Origin: Bacillus kexueae
GTDB taxonomy: Bacteria > Bacillota > Bacilli > Bacillales > Aeribacillaceae
Assembly (NCBI RefSeq): GCF_022809095.1
Contig: NZ_JALAZE010000001.1
Location: forward strand, 620,001 to 684,000
Direction of reading: 5' to 3'
DNA length: 64,000 nt
This document shows, one piece after another, positions 16,774 through 25,939 of the stretch. The translations under genes were made by a program, and so were the position numbers. Every line of letters starts with the position of its first letter. The stretch's first letter is position 1. The notes beneath the pieces were generated by a model that did no database searches, was not told the origin of the DNA, and saw only the letters and a list, made by a program, of their open reading frames with translations.

Positions 16774-17958
16774 TCATACCTTCCGCTTTTGACGAAAAAA
16801 CGTGTCCATCTGTTTGTCGCGCTTTTGGATCGCTTCATATGACGATAAGAAAAATGAATAATTTGATTTTTTATATTCATTGCGCTTTACTTTATGAATG
16901 ATACCGAGCGTTGAAAGTTTGTTTAAGTAACTCTGCACAACCGTCTGTACAATGTCTTTCTCTTGTGTAAAGTGTTCAAAATTAACGTTACGATTCATTA
17001 ACCACAACACCCGTTGCAAATGAAACACTTCCCCCTCGCTTATACTTTCTAAAGCATGTAGTACAATGGTTTGCCAAACGTAAACTGCTTCTTTTAATCG
17101 CCATGCCTCTTTCAAAGGAATAAAAGCTTCACTTGGTACAAGTGTTAAAGGAATGCCGTATTGTTCATAAATGAGGGCTTGTAACCTTTTTTCTTTTTTG
17201 GAAACATGCACTTTTGGGACATTTCGAAAACGGTCCCGCTTCATCATCCACTGTTTTTGGAACACTACGGGCTCCCACGATACATTTGTCGGCTGTAAAA
17301 ATTGTTGAAAGGAAAGTTGTGATGAAGGCAAAATGGTTGTATTAGCAAAGATGGTTTGCTTTGAGAATGGAACGATGGAGTCCAGTAGAATGAAAGCTTT
17401 AAGCTTTGAACAATAGGAGAGCAAGTACGATATGCCTGCTGAATTCAATTGAATGAAGTCCCAAACAAAATGATTGAACCGGTATTCATACGTTTTCAAC
17501 CGTTTTACTCGATTACCGCCTAAAATCCACTTTACTGAGAGCTGTTCTTTTTCATATCCGTTCGTTCGTGCTAGTTTTTCTTGCTCTGAAATTTTGGCAC
17601 ATTGAAACTCGAAGCATATCGTTTCATCATCGATTTCAGCGACGACATCTGCCCGCTGCTTTATGGAAGGATAATACGTTTCAAGTTCCCCCTTAATCCC
17701 TTGATTTTGGAGCCAATCATGCAATTGTATTTTTCCATCCATATGATAAAGGGATTCTTTTTCACCTTGTATGGAACAGGTATTGATATGAGCAAAATGA
17801 GGAATTCGTGTTTCACCTATTTTTAATTGCACAGGTGTCCGACAAGAGGGACAAATAAAGGAGGTCGTCTTTTTTAATTCCATTAAAGCCTCTTTCGTCC
17901 AGCGAGGATCCACTAAATTAATTCGTATTTTATCTTCCGATGAATCTGCAACAAGCAA
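16774..17958 (-). CDS. coiA: Competence protein CoiA
   Basis: This 394-residue protein belongs to the CoiA family needed for efficient DNA transformation. The N-terminal part has a zinc-ribbon-like CPSC at residues 36-39 and IPHFAH. The middle has a nuclease-like motif (RADVVAEID, then CFEFQCAKIS), consistent with the restriction-endonuclease-like fold attributed to the family. The C-terminal half is variable and basic. I see only a TTG start at 17956-17958, with AGGAAG seven bases upstream. It stands between pepF and cls. A ComK-type A/T box lies about 110 bases upstream. Confidence 0.9.
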   Translation of the reverse strand: MLVADSSEDKIRINLVDPRWTKEALMELKKTTSFICPSCRTPVQLKIGETRIPHFAHINTCSIQGEKESLYHMDGKIQLHDWLQNQGIKGELETYYPSIKQRADVVAEIDDETICFEFQCAKISEQEKLARTNGYEKEQLSVKWILGGNRVKRLKTYEYRFNHFVWDFIQLNSAGISYLLSYCSKLKAFILLDSIVPFSKQTIFANTTILPSSQLSFQQFLQPTNVSWEPVVFQKQWMMKRDRFRNVPKVHVSKKEKRLQALIYEQYGIPLTLVPSEAFIPLKEAWRLKEAVYVWQTIVLHALESISEGEVFHLQRVLWLMNRNVNFEHFTQEKDIVQTVVQSYLNKLSTLGIIHKVKRNEYKKSNYSFFLSSYEAIQKRDKQMDTFFRQKRKV

Positions 17959-18067
17959 AATACCACTTCCTTTTTATTAAATAGAATTTCATTTTCTTTA
18001 AGAACACCATAGGTCGCGTTAGCCTATCAACAGTTTATTCGTCATTCATCGGAATATTTCCTTTTTT

Positions 18068-18080
18068 AAAATGGGATTTT
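18068..18080. promoter_or_regulatory. Candidate ComK A/T box upstream of coiA
   Basis: The plus strand reads AAAATGGGATTTT, an exact A4-N5-T4 ComK half element. A second box at a canonical spacing is only poorly matched, so this is a weak candidate. ComK control of coiA is established in B. subtilis. Confidence 0.35.
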
Positions 18081-18149
18081 TGCCGATTCTTATCGAATAA
18101 AAAAGAATGCCCTTTGCAAATTTATACACGTACCCTCCACCAAAAAACG

Positions 18150-18180
18150 AAAGAGGCTGCCCAAAAAGAACAGCCTCTTA
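18150..18180 (-). terminator. Rho-independent terminator of cls
   Basis: AAGAGGCTG and CAGCCTCTT pair around an 11-base loop. On the minus strand the tail is TTCGTTTTTTGG. It lies 27 bases after the cls stop. Confidence 0.85.
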
Positions 18181-18206
18181 CTTCGTTCAAAATGAGTTCC
18201 TTTTCT

Positions 18207-19715
18207 TTAAAGCAACGGGGAGAGAAGCCTTGAAGTTGATTCAATAAATTTGACGAAAAAGGGACGCTTTTCAAATTCAGACAGAATGATTTCGTGTGAC
18301 GACTGAATGTCACGCAGAAATTCGTCGCTTAATGTTTGAACACTGTACGTTCGATATAAAAAGGCATTGACTTCAAAGTTTAAGTGAAAGCTTCTCATAT
18401 CCATGTTAGCTGTGCCAATTGATGCGAGTTCATTATCAACAATGATAATTTTACTGTGCATGAACCCTTTCTCGTATTCATAAATTTTCACACCAGCTTC
18501 CAGTAATTCAGGAAAATACGATCTTGATGCGTAGTACACGATTTTTTTGTCCGGTTTTTTCGGTACAAGCAATCGAACGTCGATGCCGCTAAGAGCAGCA
18601 ATTTTTAGAGCGGTCTTAATATCTTCGTCTGGAATGAAATAAGGCGAAGCAATCCATATTGAATCCACACTTGAATTAATCATAGAGAAAAATAAGTTTT
18701 TAATGATTTCCCATTTGTTATCAGGACCGCCAGCAATTAACTGAACGCCACCTTCTTGTTCAGGCATTATGCTCGTCGTCAAGTAATCCTCGGTTAACAG
18801 TTTGTGACCCGTCATGTAATACCAATCTTGTAGAAAAATCAATTGAAGCGAACGAACCGCTTCTCCCTTTAATAATAGGTGCGTATCCCGCCAAAATCCG
18901 AAGTACGGATTTCTTCCTAAATATTCATCACCGATATTTAAACCGCCGACAAACCCGACCGAACTATCTACCACGATAATTTTTCGGTGATTACGAAAGT
19001 TTATTTTATCGGATAAGACTGGAAACTTTACCGGAAGGAACGGTACCATTTCTACACCAGCATTGCGAAGCTCTTGAATATATTTCGCCGATAATCGCCA
19101 GCTTCCAACCGCATCATATAAAAATCGGACTTGAACACCTTCTTTCGCTTTTCGGATCAGAAGGTCTTTTAACTTTTGCCCGACCACATCATGGCGGACG
19201 ATGTAATATTCTAAATGAATATGATGTTTCGCTTTTTCTAACTCCTTAAAAATTGCGTCAAACGTCTCAATCCCATTCGTTAATACTTTTGTATATGTAT
19301 GAAACGAGATCGGACTATTTCCAAGGGTAGTCGCAAGCTTAAAGGTAAGCTTTTGGTGATTGTGCATCAACTTAATTTTTTCTGCATTTGAATAATTGCT
19401 TTTATCAAATTGGGCGAACGTTTTTTCATCGATAATGGCTTTCTTCTTAAAGAACCGTTTCTTTCGGATATTTTGGCCGAAAAACAAGTAAAACAAAAAA
19501 CCAACGAGCGGAAAGCTTCCTAACACGACAAGCCACGTGAGTGTTTGCGTCGGATGACGATTTTCAAAGAAAATAACAAATCCGATAAAGACAATAGACA
19601 AGGTAAAAAGAACCGAAAAGGAGCCAATAAGCCACTCATCAGAAATTTGCTGAACAAAATGAAGCGCGATTGATAAACCAATCGCAAACAAAATAATTCG
19701 AACTGTATTTTTCAT
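18207..19715 (-). CDS. cls: Cardiolipin synthase
   Basis: This 502-residue membrane enzyme condenses phosphatidylglycerol to cardiolipin. Two N-terminal membrane segments (about residues 5-22 and 32-51) and a third near 60-80 precede two phospholipase-D HKD motifs. These are HRKIIVVD starting near residue 243 and HSKIIIVDNELASIGTAN starting near 420. I choose the ATG at 19713-19715, with GTGGAGG five bases upstream. The upstream GTG at 19727 overlaps that ribosome site. The place between coiA and mecA is, as I recall, usual in several Bacillus species though not in B. subtilis. Confidence 0.95.
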   Translation of the reverse strand: MKNTVRIILFAIGLSIALHFVQQISDEWLIGSFSVLFTLSIVFIGFVIFFENRHPTQTLTWLVVLGSFPLVGFLFYLFFGQNIRKKRFFKKKAIIDEKTFAQFDKSNYSNAEKIKLMHNHQKLTFKLATTLGNSPISFHTYTKVLTNGIETFDAIFKELEKAKHHIHLEYYIVRHDVVGQKLKDLLIRKAKEGVQVRFLYDAVGSWRLSAKYIQELRNAGVEMVPFLPVKFPVLSDKINFRNHRKIIVVDSSVGFVGGLNIGDEYLGRNPYFGFWRDTHLLLKGEAVRSLQLIFLQDWYYMTGHKLLTEDYLTTSIMPEQEGGVQLIAGGPDNKWEIIKNLFFSMINSSVDSIWIASPYFIPDEDIKTALKIAALSGIDVRLLVPKKPDKKIVYYASRSYFPELLEAGVKIYEYEKGFMHSKIIIVDNELASIGTANMDMRSFHLNFEVNAFLYRTYSVQTLSDEFLRDIQSSHEIILSEFEKRPFFVKFIESTSRLLSPLL

Positions 19716-19792
19716 AAATGCCTCCACACGGATGAACTTCTGTTGTAAGAATCATTGATTGAATGAAGCCGTCTACTTGCCATTTTGAAAAA

Positions 19793-19817
19793 AGCCGATT
19801 TCGAATTGAAATCGGCC
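19793..19817 (-). terminator. Rho-independent terminator of mecA
   Basis: GCCGATTTC pairs with GAAATCGGC around GAATT. On the minus strand the stem is followed by TTTTTTC. It lies about 40 bases after the mecA stop. Confidence 0.9.
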
Positions 19818-19857
19818 GTTCGCTGACTCATGGGTATACGAATCAAGCATATTGGTA

Positions 19858-20514
19858 TTAAGAAAAGTGTTGACGAACTTGCTCTAAGGCGTTGTCCTTC
19901 ATAACTAATTTTCCATATTCCTCAAGACGATGAATAGTCACACGTGACTCTGCACCAAACTCGAGCATGAGACTCAATAAGTCTTCGATCATTTCATCCT
20001 CTTCTTCTAAAAACTCCACGAATAAATAGTATTTATTCTCAAAGGCGTATAAACTATTTTTAAATCCTTCGATATTGTATTTGGAAAGGGAGATGACATG
20101 CTCAAAGTCATCAAAACGGATGACAAATTCGAGTTCCTCTTCTTCATCATCTGTCTCATGTTCTTGAGAGGTGTTAAAGTGATTATCTAATAACGATTCG
20201 ATGTTTTCATCGACCGGAAAATCTTTCATTTTACCGTCTGTTATTGGCAATTCTAATTTTTGCCCATCTTTAGATAGTTGCGCTTTTGTAACGACGACTT
20301 CTAACCCTTTATCGTTTGCTTGAACTTGAATCCATAAAGGACCTTCGATTGGAAAATCTTCTTCCTCATGAATTTCGTCCATCATTTCCCAAAAAAGTTC
20401 TTCACTTCGTTCGCGGTTATACCAAATTTCTTCTCGGTCAAATCCGCGTTCCTCTATGTCAAAATATGAAATGTAAAACTTAACGGTATGTTCATTAATA
20501 CGTTCAATATCCAT
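19858..20514 (-). CDS. mecA: Adaptor protein MecA
   Basis: This 218-residue adaptor targets proteins to ClpC-ClpP, classically the competence regulator ComK. The N-terminal substrate-binding segment (MDIERINEHTVKF, then DREEIWYNRERSEELFWEMMDE) and the C-terminal ClpC-binding domain (RFDDFEHVISLSK, ending HRLEEYGKL) are both present. They are joined by an acidic linker near residues 105-125. The ATG at 20512-20514 gives the same length as B. subtilis MecA. An upstream in-frame ATG at 20556 would add 14 residues, lacks family support, and is rejected. Its genes of influence here include coiA and spx. Confidence 0.97.
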   Translation of the reverse strand: MDIERINEHTVKFYISYFDIEERGFDREEIWYNRERSEELFWEMMDEIHEEEDFPIEGPLWIQVQANDKGLEVVVTKAQLSKDGQKLELPITDGKMKDFPVDENIESLLDNHFNTSQEHETDDEEEELEFVIRFDDFEHVISLSKYNIEGFKNSLYAFENKYYLFVEFLEEEDEMIEDLLSLMLEFGAESRVTIHRLEEYGKLVMKDNALEQVRQHFS

Positions 20515-20800
20515 TTGAACAACCTTCCCTTCTATTCGAGATTTTGGAAGGGACAACTAACCCCCGAATCAGTTGCACTTTTCTTCAATTTACCCAAATG
20601 CAAAACAATTTAACCGTTAGCACCCAAGTTGTTCAACTATCTATATCTTGTACTTCTATTGTATGACAAATCGCTTTATAAAGAAATAAAAAAAGCTTGG
20701 ATTTTACAAAAACAGTTATATACCTAGATGATTCATAAATAGTGGATTACGTCATATAAATGGTACAAGCATGAAGGATGTGGAAATGAGGTATTGATAG

Positions 20801-21469
20801 ATGGATGAACAACTACTTCTTTCAATTTTGATGATCATCGGAATCGATCTCGTCCTTGGAGGAGATAATGCTATTGTCATCGCGTTAGCTTGCCGAAATC
20901 TGCCTGAATCGCAACGAAAGAAAGCGATTTTATTTGGCACGATGCTTGCGGTTATTTGTCGTATTTTATTAACGATTGGTGCGGTCTACCTTCTACAAAT
21001 CCCTTTTATTCAATTGATTGGCGGAGTTTTTTTACTCTACATTGCCTTTTCGTTGATGGCCGGTCAAGGAGATGGAAACCATTCGGTGAAAAGTCATTCA
21101 TCTTTATGGAAAGCAATTCAAACGATTGTCTTCGCTGACCTTGTGATGGGGTTTGACAACGTGATTGCCATTGCTGGTGCTGCGAATGGTCATATTTTAC
21201 TCGTCATTTTCGGTTTAATTGTATCGATTCCTATTATTATATGGGGAAGTAGCGTAATCTTGAAGATTATGAATCAATTTGTTCTTTTTGTTTATGTAGG
21301 GGGAGGAATTTTAGCTTTTACAGCAGGAAAAATGGTTGCTCATGATCAATCATTTCAAAGCGTTTTTCCTTTTGACTCTTCCTTGTCTTTTTCCCTCCCA
21401 TACATAACAACCGCCTTTATTCTGGCCGCTGCGCTTATTTTTAAGCAAATCGTTGCTAGTCGTGCGTAA
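20801..21469 (+). CDS. yjbE: TerC-family integral membrane protein (YjbE)
   Basis: This 222-residue protein has about seven membrane segments and belongs to the TerC / YjbE family. Conserved acidic membrane motifs are visible: IGIDLVLGGDNAIVIALA near the N-terminus and DLVMGFDNVIAIAGAANGH in the middle. These aspartates are thought to be important for metal handling or export, and B. subtilis relatives have been linked to manganese. I see no yybP-ykoY riboswitch motif upstream, which accompanies some relatives. It is divergent from mecA and converges with spx through a shared terminator. Confidence 0.9.
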   Translation: MDEQLLLSILMIIGIDLVLGGDNAIVIALACRNLPESQRKKAILFGTMLAVICRILLTIGAVYLLQIPFIQLIGGVFLLYIAFSLMAGQGDGNHSVKSHSSLWKAIQTIVFADLVMGFDNVIAIAGAANGHILLVIFGLIVSIPIIIWGSSVILKIMNQFVLFVYVGGGILAFTAGKMVAHDQSFQSVFPFDSSLSFSLPYITTAFILAAALIFKQIVASRA

Positions 21470-21474
21470 AAAAT

Positions 21475-21506
21475 AAGAGCCTCCTACTTATGTAGAAGGC
21501 TCCATA
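21475..21506. terminator. Bidirectional terminator between yjbE and spx
   Basis: GAGCCTCCTAC and GTAGAAGGCTC pair around TTAT with one mismatch. It lies between two converging genes and can stop both. Confidence 0.8.
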
Positions 21507-21535
21507 GCACTTACAATTTAAATGCCGAATCTATA

Positions 21536-21931
21536 TTAGTTGACAAGACGTTGTGCTTCTTTTAATTGGAATGTACGGACTTTACGTGGTAAGAAGCGAC
21601 GAATTTCGTCTTCGTTATAACCAACTTGAAGACGCTTTTCATCGATAATAATTGGACGACGTAAAAGCCCAGGATGTTGTTGAATAATATCATATAAATC
21701 TTGTAATGGTAACGACTCAACATCGATATTTAGCTTTTGGAACACTTTCGAACGGGTTGAAATAATTTCATCCGTTCCATCTTCTGTCATGCGAAGAATC
21801 TCTTTGATCTCATCAATAGTAAGTGGCTCAGCAAAAATATTTCTTTCTTTATACTCAATATTATGCTCTTCTAACCAAGATTTCGCTTTACGACATGAAG
21901 TACAACTTGGTGAGGTATACAATGTTACCAT
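21536..21931 (-). CDS. spx: Transcriptional regulator Spx
   Basis: This 131-residue thiol-stress regulator of the ArsC-like family binds the C-terminal domain of the RNA polymerase alpha subunit. The redox switch C10-TS-C13 is present in [12 protein letters not shown]. Other diagnostic stretches are [10 protein letters not shown] and the C-terminal [13 protein letters not shown]. The length is exactly that of B. subtilis Spx. Its adaptor YjbH is encoded at 5649-6530 and ClpB at 49953-52550. AGGAGAG about nine bases ahead supports the ATG. It is transcribed in the same direction as yjbC but 185 bases downstream of it, leaving room for its own promoter. Confidence 0.97.
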   Translation of the reverse strand: MVTLYTSPSCTSCRKAKSWLEEHNIEYKERNIFAEPLTIDEIKEILRMTEDGTDEIISTRSKVFQKLNIDVESLPLQDLYDIIQQHPGLLRRPIIIDEKRLQVGYNEDEIRRFLPRKVRTFQLKEAQRLVN

Positions 21932-22116
21932 AACCCTTCACTCTCCTCTATTATTTCATTCCTACTGCATGACAGGAATAAAAAAGCCATTTGTAACTCT
22001 AATAGCATTATACTATAAAAAAGTAAGTAAGTATATGATTTTTTATATGTTTTTTCTTTAAAATTGTTACAAATTAATGAAGGGAATTTAACAATGAACC
22101 TAGAAAATTTTCTCAA

Positions 22117-22692
22117 TTAGTTTATCTCATCGAAAATATTGTCCGTACGATCTTCTTCCAGCGTTAGCACTTCATCTACATCCTGATACGACTCTCCATA
22201 CCATTCTGTATCTTTGTACGTATGTATTTGGTCGTACGTATGCTTCATCGCTTCAAAAATTTCTTCTTCTGATGCGTCCGTTGGAGACCAATACAAGATT
22301 TCCATTTCATTAATTTTCTTTGTCGCTAATGAACGGCGACGATATCCAATGGATTGAGCATGATGAAAGTTTTCACGCTGGTAAAATTTCAATCGCTTTT
22401 CCGTGTCTAAATCAGACTCATCTACAGGCTCCACTTCTAAAATGATAGGCTTTTGCTTCGTTTTTAATTTTTGAAGTAATTGATGCCCGATTCCTTGACC
22501 GCGCGCATCCTTAGACACGTAGATGTAGTCGATAAAAATGAAGTCATCGAATTCAGCATACATCATGACATGATGCTTTCCTTCATCTTTATGATAGACG
22601 TCACCTTTTTCTTGTAATAACGCTTCCATATGCTCTTTTGATTTCATTTCTTGGACTGGAAAATATTGATTTAATTTTTCATACCAATTCAT
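22117..22692 (-). CDS. yjbC: GNAT-family N-acetyltransferase, YjbC-like
   Basis: This 191-residue protein has a GNAT fold, with the acetyl-CoA motif YVSKDARGQGIGHQLLQKL (Q/R-x-x-G-x-G/A) in its middle. The C-terminal third is acidic and variable. Its substrate is not evident. Position upstream of spx matches B. subtilis yjbC, where yjbC and spx are partly cotranscribed under stress promoters. AAGGGAG lies eight to nine bases before the ATG. Confidence 0.88.
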   Translation of the reverse strand: MNWYEKLNQYFPVQEMKSKEHMEALLQEKGDVYHKDEGKHHVMMYAEFDDFIFIDYIYVSKDARGQGIGHQLLQKLKTKQKPIILEVEPVDESDLDTEKRLKFYQRENFHHAQSIGYRRRSLATKKINEMEILYWSPTDASEEEIFEAMKHTYDQIHTYKDTEWYGESYQDVDEVLTLEEDRTDNIFDEIN

Positions 22693-22825
22693 GGATCTAC
22701 TCCCTTTTCATGTTTTCGAACGAAATGTTTCCACGTATATATATACCCACTTTCTCATTTCGTAAACATGATTTAAAATAAAAACAAAGGAAAGTTTCGA
22801 CTTTTCCGAAAACGGAGGTGCTCAT

Positions 22826-23008
22826 TTGGACTTTTTCCTTGATTTTGTTTTAGTTGGCGCATTCGTCATCGGCCTTACTGCTACGATGGGAGTCATCGCC
22901 AATACCGTTGGCACAAAGATTTTCGGACAAACAAAATTTCGCAAACAATCCCTTCAAACTCAAAAAGGGTGGAACAAAGTTCAGAAACAACGGTCAAACC
23001 ATCATTAA
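22826..23008 (+). CDS. Small membrane protein with basic tail
   Basis: This encodes 60 residues. There is one long membrane segment (about residues 5-32) containing glycines, then a strongly basic, glutamine-rich tail. The start is TTG at 22826, with CGGAGGTG about seven bases upstream, a very good ribosome site. It is divergent from yjbC. I recognise no family. Confidence 0.55.
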   Translation: MDFFLDFVLVGAFVIGLTATMGVIANTVGTKIFGQTKFRKQSLQTQKGWNKVQKQRSNHH

Positions 23009-23128
23009 CGTTCCCTTCACTTTTTGTTTTACGGACGAGCGAGTAAAAAGTTTCAATTTTTTCAGGACAATTTATTATCTGAATCGAGTGTTATTAGACA
23101 ACGACTTCATGCAAACGCATGGTAATTG

Positions 23129-23300
23129 AGAAAAGCGCAAAGCGCAAGTCCTTAGGCGAAGGGCGCATGAGAACCTGCGAGAAGGCTTCCGTCGCCACAG
23201 CAGGACCAAAGCGACCCGAGCTGATGGCGCTTGGAGCTAGACACCGAAATGACTGTAAAGAGAACACTTTAACACTTTATTGAACTTAAACTTTCTGTCA
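23129..23300 (+). repeat. Interspersed intergenic element, copy E
   Basis: A core-form copy with the AGCGCAAAGCGC start also seen in A and B, and several substitutions (CATGAGAACC, GCAGGACCAAAGC, CACCGAAATGACTG). It ends about ten bases before the hairpin at 23309. Confidence 0.93.
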
Positions 23301-23308
23301 CTACTATG

Positions 23309-23347
23309 AAAAACCCACTTGCCGACAACTTTTGGCGAGTGGGTTAA
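23309..23347 (-). terminator. Terminator next to element copy E
   Basis: AAACCCACTTGCC pairs with GGCGAGTGGGTT (one G-T pair) around a short loop. On the minus strand a TTTTCATAG tail follows. It lies 140 bases after the stop of the glycosidase-like gene, further away than at the other copies. Confidence 0.75.
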
Positions 23348-23486
23348 GCTTTTTTGTTCGTTTTGGTCAAAGAAACGAAAGGCGACGCCTAAAACAGGAA
23401 CAGCACAAGCCAAAGATCAACAGACAAGCTTGCCATGCCCACTGAAAACATCCTCCTTTCGCATTTAAATAGAAAAAAATCCTTGA

Positions 23487-24662
23487 TTATGGTGTGTAGT
23501 CCACATTTTTCGTATAAGTATTGCCTGCGTTCCATATGAGGAATTCATTGATTCCTTGATCATTAAGCGCTTTAATTTGCGCTTCGACTTCCGCTTTCCC
23601 ATACCGTTTGTAATTGCCATTTCCTAACCACGAAGCAGTGAAATCTTGTATCCACGGTCGTGAGATGGGAGGGGTTTCAAGTTCGTTTAGTTTTTGTTTT
23701 TCAACTTTAGCGTATTCAGTTACGAGTTCGTACGGATGTAAATCTGGCTTGGCAATGCCAAAGTAGGAAGTCCAATGTGATGGATAAATCATCGAAGAAA
23801 TGACATCGACATGCTCAGAAATTTTACTGAAGTTTTGACCAATTCCAGGAGCTTCTGGAAGCGTTGCTGTATATCCAAAAATGTCGACGGAAACTTTTAC
23901 GCCGTATGGCTTTAATTTCTCTTTTGCATAAGCTACGAAGTCCGTTACCGCTTCAACCCGCTTTTGCACATTATCTAAGTCTAAATCCTCGTATTTCCCC
24001 ATGCTGTATTGAAGAATTTCATCACGCTTTTCAAATCCTTCAGGAAAGCGTACATAGTCAAATTGAATTTCTTGAAATCCTAATTTTGCGGCCTCAATCG
24101 CAATATTCGTATTGTATTCCCACACTTCTTCTAAAAATGGATTGACAAATGAATCTCCTCTTCCATTCTTCCATACTCCACCGTTTTGAGTAAAAGACCA
24201 TTCTGGCTTTTTATTCGCTAAAACTGTATCTTTAAAAACGACTACACGTGCAATCGGATAGATTTGTTTTTCTTCTAATGTAGATAAGAGCGCTTTCGGA
24301 TCTTTAATATAAGGCTGGCTCACATCGTAGTACGGAGATGATAGGTCTGGTTGATATGTTACATGTCCATAATCGTCTTTAATATCGATAACCATTGCAT
24401 TTAAATCCGTTTGATCGACGAGCGTAAGTAGATCATTAAAACGACTTCCCCCCGCTGAGTGCCCCGTTACATATATGCCACGCACAGCATCTGGGTATTC
24501 GAATTGATACCCGGATTGAAATTGAAACCGTGGGATAGAAGATGGTAATTCTTTCGTCGATATAGCGAATGTCCGCTCTGGATTCGTGGGACCTCCTTGT
24601 TCAGCCTCAACACCTAGAGGTAAAAGCAAAAAACCAATTAGGCAAAATAATATTTTTTTCAT
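23487..24662 (-). CDS. Secreted putative glycoside hydrolase (DUF4015 / COG1306-like)
   Basis: This 391-residue protein has a signal peptide (MKKILFCLIGFLLLPLGVEA) and then a TIM-barrel-like domain similar to the DUF4015 family of predicted glycosidases. Typical strands are visible: RGIYVTGHSAGG, NAMVIDIKDDYGHVTYQPD, IYPIARVVVFKD, EIQFDYVRFPEG and KVSVDIFGYTA. Acidic residues in FDYVRFPE and in VDIFG are plausible catalytic candidates. No wall anchor or transmembrane C-terminus is seen, so it is probably exported. The substrate is unknown. The ATG has a GGGGGATG ribosome site. It is a single-gene unit. Confidence 0.8.
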   Translation of the reverse strand: MKKILFCLIGFLLLPLGVEAEQGGPTNPERTFAISTKELPSSIPRFQFQSGYQFEYPDAVRGIYVTGHSAGGSRFNDLLTLVDQTDLNAMVIDIKDDYGHVTYQPDLSSPYYDVSQPYIKDPKALLSTLEEKQIYPIARVVVFKDTVLANKKPEWSFTQNGGVWKNGRGDSFVNPFLEEVWEYNTNIAIEAAKLGFQEIQFDYVRFPEGFEKRDEILQYSMGKYEDLDLDNVQKRVEAVTDFVAYAKEKLKPYGVKVSVDIFGYTATLPEAPGIGQNFSKISEHVDVISSMIYPSHWTSYFGIAKPDLHPYELVTEYAKVEKQKLNELETPPISRPWIQDFTASWLGNGNYKRYGKAEVEAQIKALNDQGINEFLIWNAGNTYTKNVDYTP

Positions 24663-24952
24663 CCAGCATCCCCCATCTTTCTTTATACTTGTACACGCTT
24701 ACGATTGAGTATGTAAATAGTGTTTGTTACCTGAAATTGATTAAACACCGAACTCTTTTTACATAGATTGTAAATGACTTCCTTTGTTCCGAAAAGGGAA
24801 ATTCGAGCTACTTCCATTGTATGTGACTTGCTATGATAAATATTAAATTTGTTCGAAATTTTCAATAAACATTATAGACTTTTGCGCTTTATTGCACTAT
24901 AATATGTGTAAACACTGTACTCCATCATTTAACGGTGTCGTCCTATGAATAG
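24663..24952. other. Intergenic DNA between the glycosidase-like gene and the opp terminator
   Basis: This A+T-rich stretch must contain the promoter of the minus-strand glycosidase-like gene. A 60-codon frame on the minus strand has no ribosome site and no hydrophobic or family signal, so I do not call it. I see no operator or repeat. Confidence 0.4.
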
Positions 24953-24984
24953 AAAAACGATCTCGACAATTCGAGATCGTTTTT
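24953..24984 (-). terminator. Rho-independent terminator of the opp operon
   Basis: AAAAACGATCTCG pairs with CGAGATCGTTTTT around ACAATT. It follows the oppF stop by about 16 bases. Runs of A and T on both sides make it potentially bidirectional. Confidence 0.93.
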
Positions 24985-25000
24985 CTTTTCTATTCACGAA

Positions 25001-25939
25001 TTAATTGTATTGTTGTTGATATTGTTTAAATTCTTCTTCCGAACACATTACCCAGTGTCCTGGTTTTACTTCACGGAACTGAGGCTCCTCACCAGGCTTA
25101 TACTGGTGCTGGCTTGGATCGTAAATAATCCGTTTTCTCGTGCGCTCAGTATCTGGGTCTGGAAGTGGAATTGCTGACAATAGCGCTTTTGTATACGGAT
25201 GAATTGGATTACGATACAATTCTTCACTATCCGCAAGCTCAACCATTTTACCGAAATACATGACCGCAATGCGATCACTAATGTATTTGACCATGGATAG
25301 GTCGTGGGCGATAAACAAGTAAGTTAATCCTTTTTCACGCTGTAACTTTTTCATTAAGTTAACAACCTGTGCCTGAATCGAAACGTCTAACGCAGAAATA
25401 GGCTCATCGGCAATGATAAATTCCGGCTCAACTGCTAAGGCACGCGCAATCCCAATACGTTGACGCTGACCTCCAGAGAACTCATGTGGATAGCGGTTTG
25501 CGTGTTCACGATTTAAACCAACTGTTTCTAATAAATCGTACACTTTTTGCATACGCTCTTCCTTCGTTTTCGCTAATCCGTGAATATCGATTCCCTCGGC
25601 AATGATGTCTGCGACAGTCATACGTGGGTTTAAAGAAGCATACGGATCTTGGAATATCATTTGCATTTTACGATTAAATTTTTTCATTTCCGCACGTGAT
25701 TTTTTCCCGTGAACATCTTCTCCTTTAAAAAGGACTTGTCCACCTGTAGCGTTATAAAGGCGAATGATAGTACGACCAGTTGTAGATTTTCCACAACCGG
25801 ACTCTCCAACCAGACCGAGCGTTTCACCTTTGTATATGTCAAACGTCAGACCATCAACCGCTTTAATCGTATTTCCTTTACCAACGTTAAAATATTGTTG
25901 TAAATTTTTAATTTCAAGTAGCTTTTCTCTTTCCGCCAT
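25001..25939 (-). CDS. oppF: Oligopeptide ABC transporter ATPase OppF
   Basis: This 312-residue ATPase has Walker [13 protein letters not shown], signature [15 protein letters not shown], Walker [13 protein letters not shown] and the C-terminal oligopeptide/dipeptide transporter segment ([19 protein letters not shown]). With OppD it energises uptake of oligopeptides, including signalling peptides in B. subtilis. Its start overlaps the oppD stop by one base, so the two are coupled. It is the last gene of the operon. Confidence 0.95.
   Translation of the reverse strand: MAEREKLLEIKNLQQYFNVGKGNTIKAVDGLTFDIYKGETLGLVGESGCGKSTTGRTIIRLYNATGGQVLFKGEDVHGKKSRAEMKKFNRKMQMIFQDPYASLNPRMTVADIIAEGIDIHGLAKTKEERMQKVYDLLETVGLNREHANRYPHEFSGGQRQRIGIARALAVEPEFIIADEPISALDVSIQAQVVNLMKKLQREKGLTYLFIAHDLSMVKYISDRIAVMYFGKMVELADSEELYRNPIHPYTKALLSAIPLPDPDTERTRKRIIYDPSQHQYKPGEEPQFREVKPGHWVMCSEEEFKQYQQQYN

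Noticed and set aside
20640-20800. yybP-ykoY manganese riboswitch upstream of the TerC-family gene.
   Set aside because: The conserved motifs of that riboswitch are not seen in the 160 bases upstream.
23864-24145. Other long frames antisense to clear genes, such as 23864-24145, 15543-15971 and 42183-42560.
   Set aside because: They are shadows of well-supported genes on the opposite strand and have no independent signals.
24683-24865. 60-codon frame on the minus strand upstream of the glycosidase-like gene.
   Set aside because: It lacks a ribosome site, has a composition like A+T-rich intergenic DNA and overlaps the likely promoter region.
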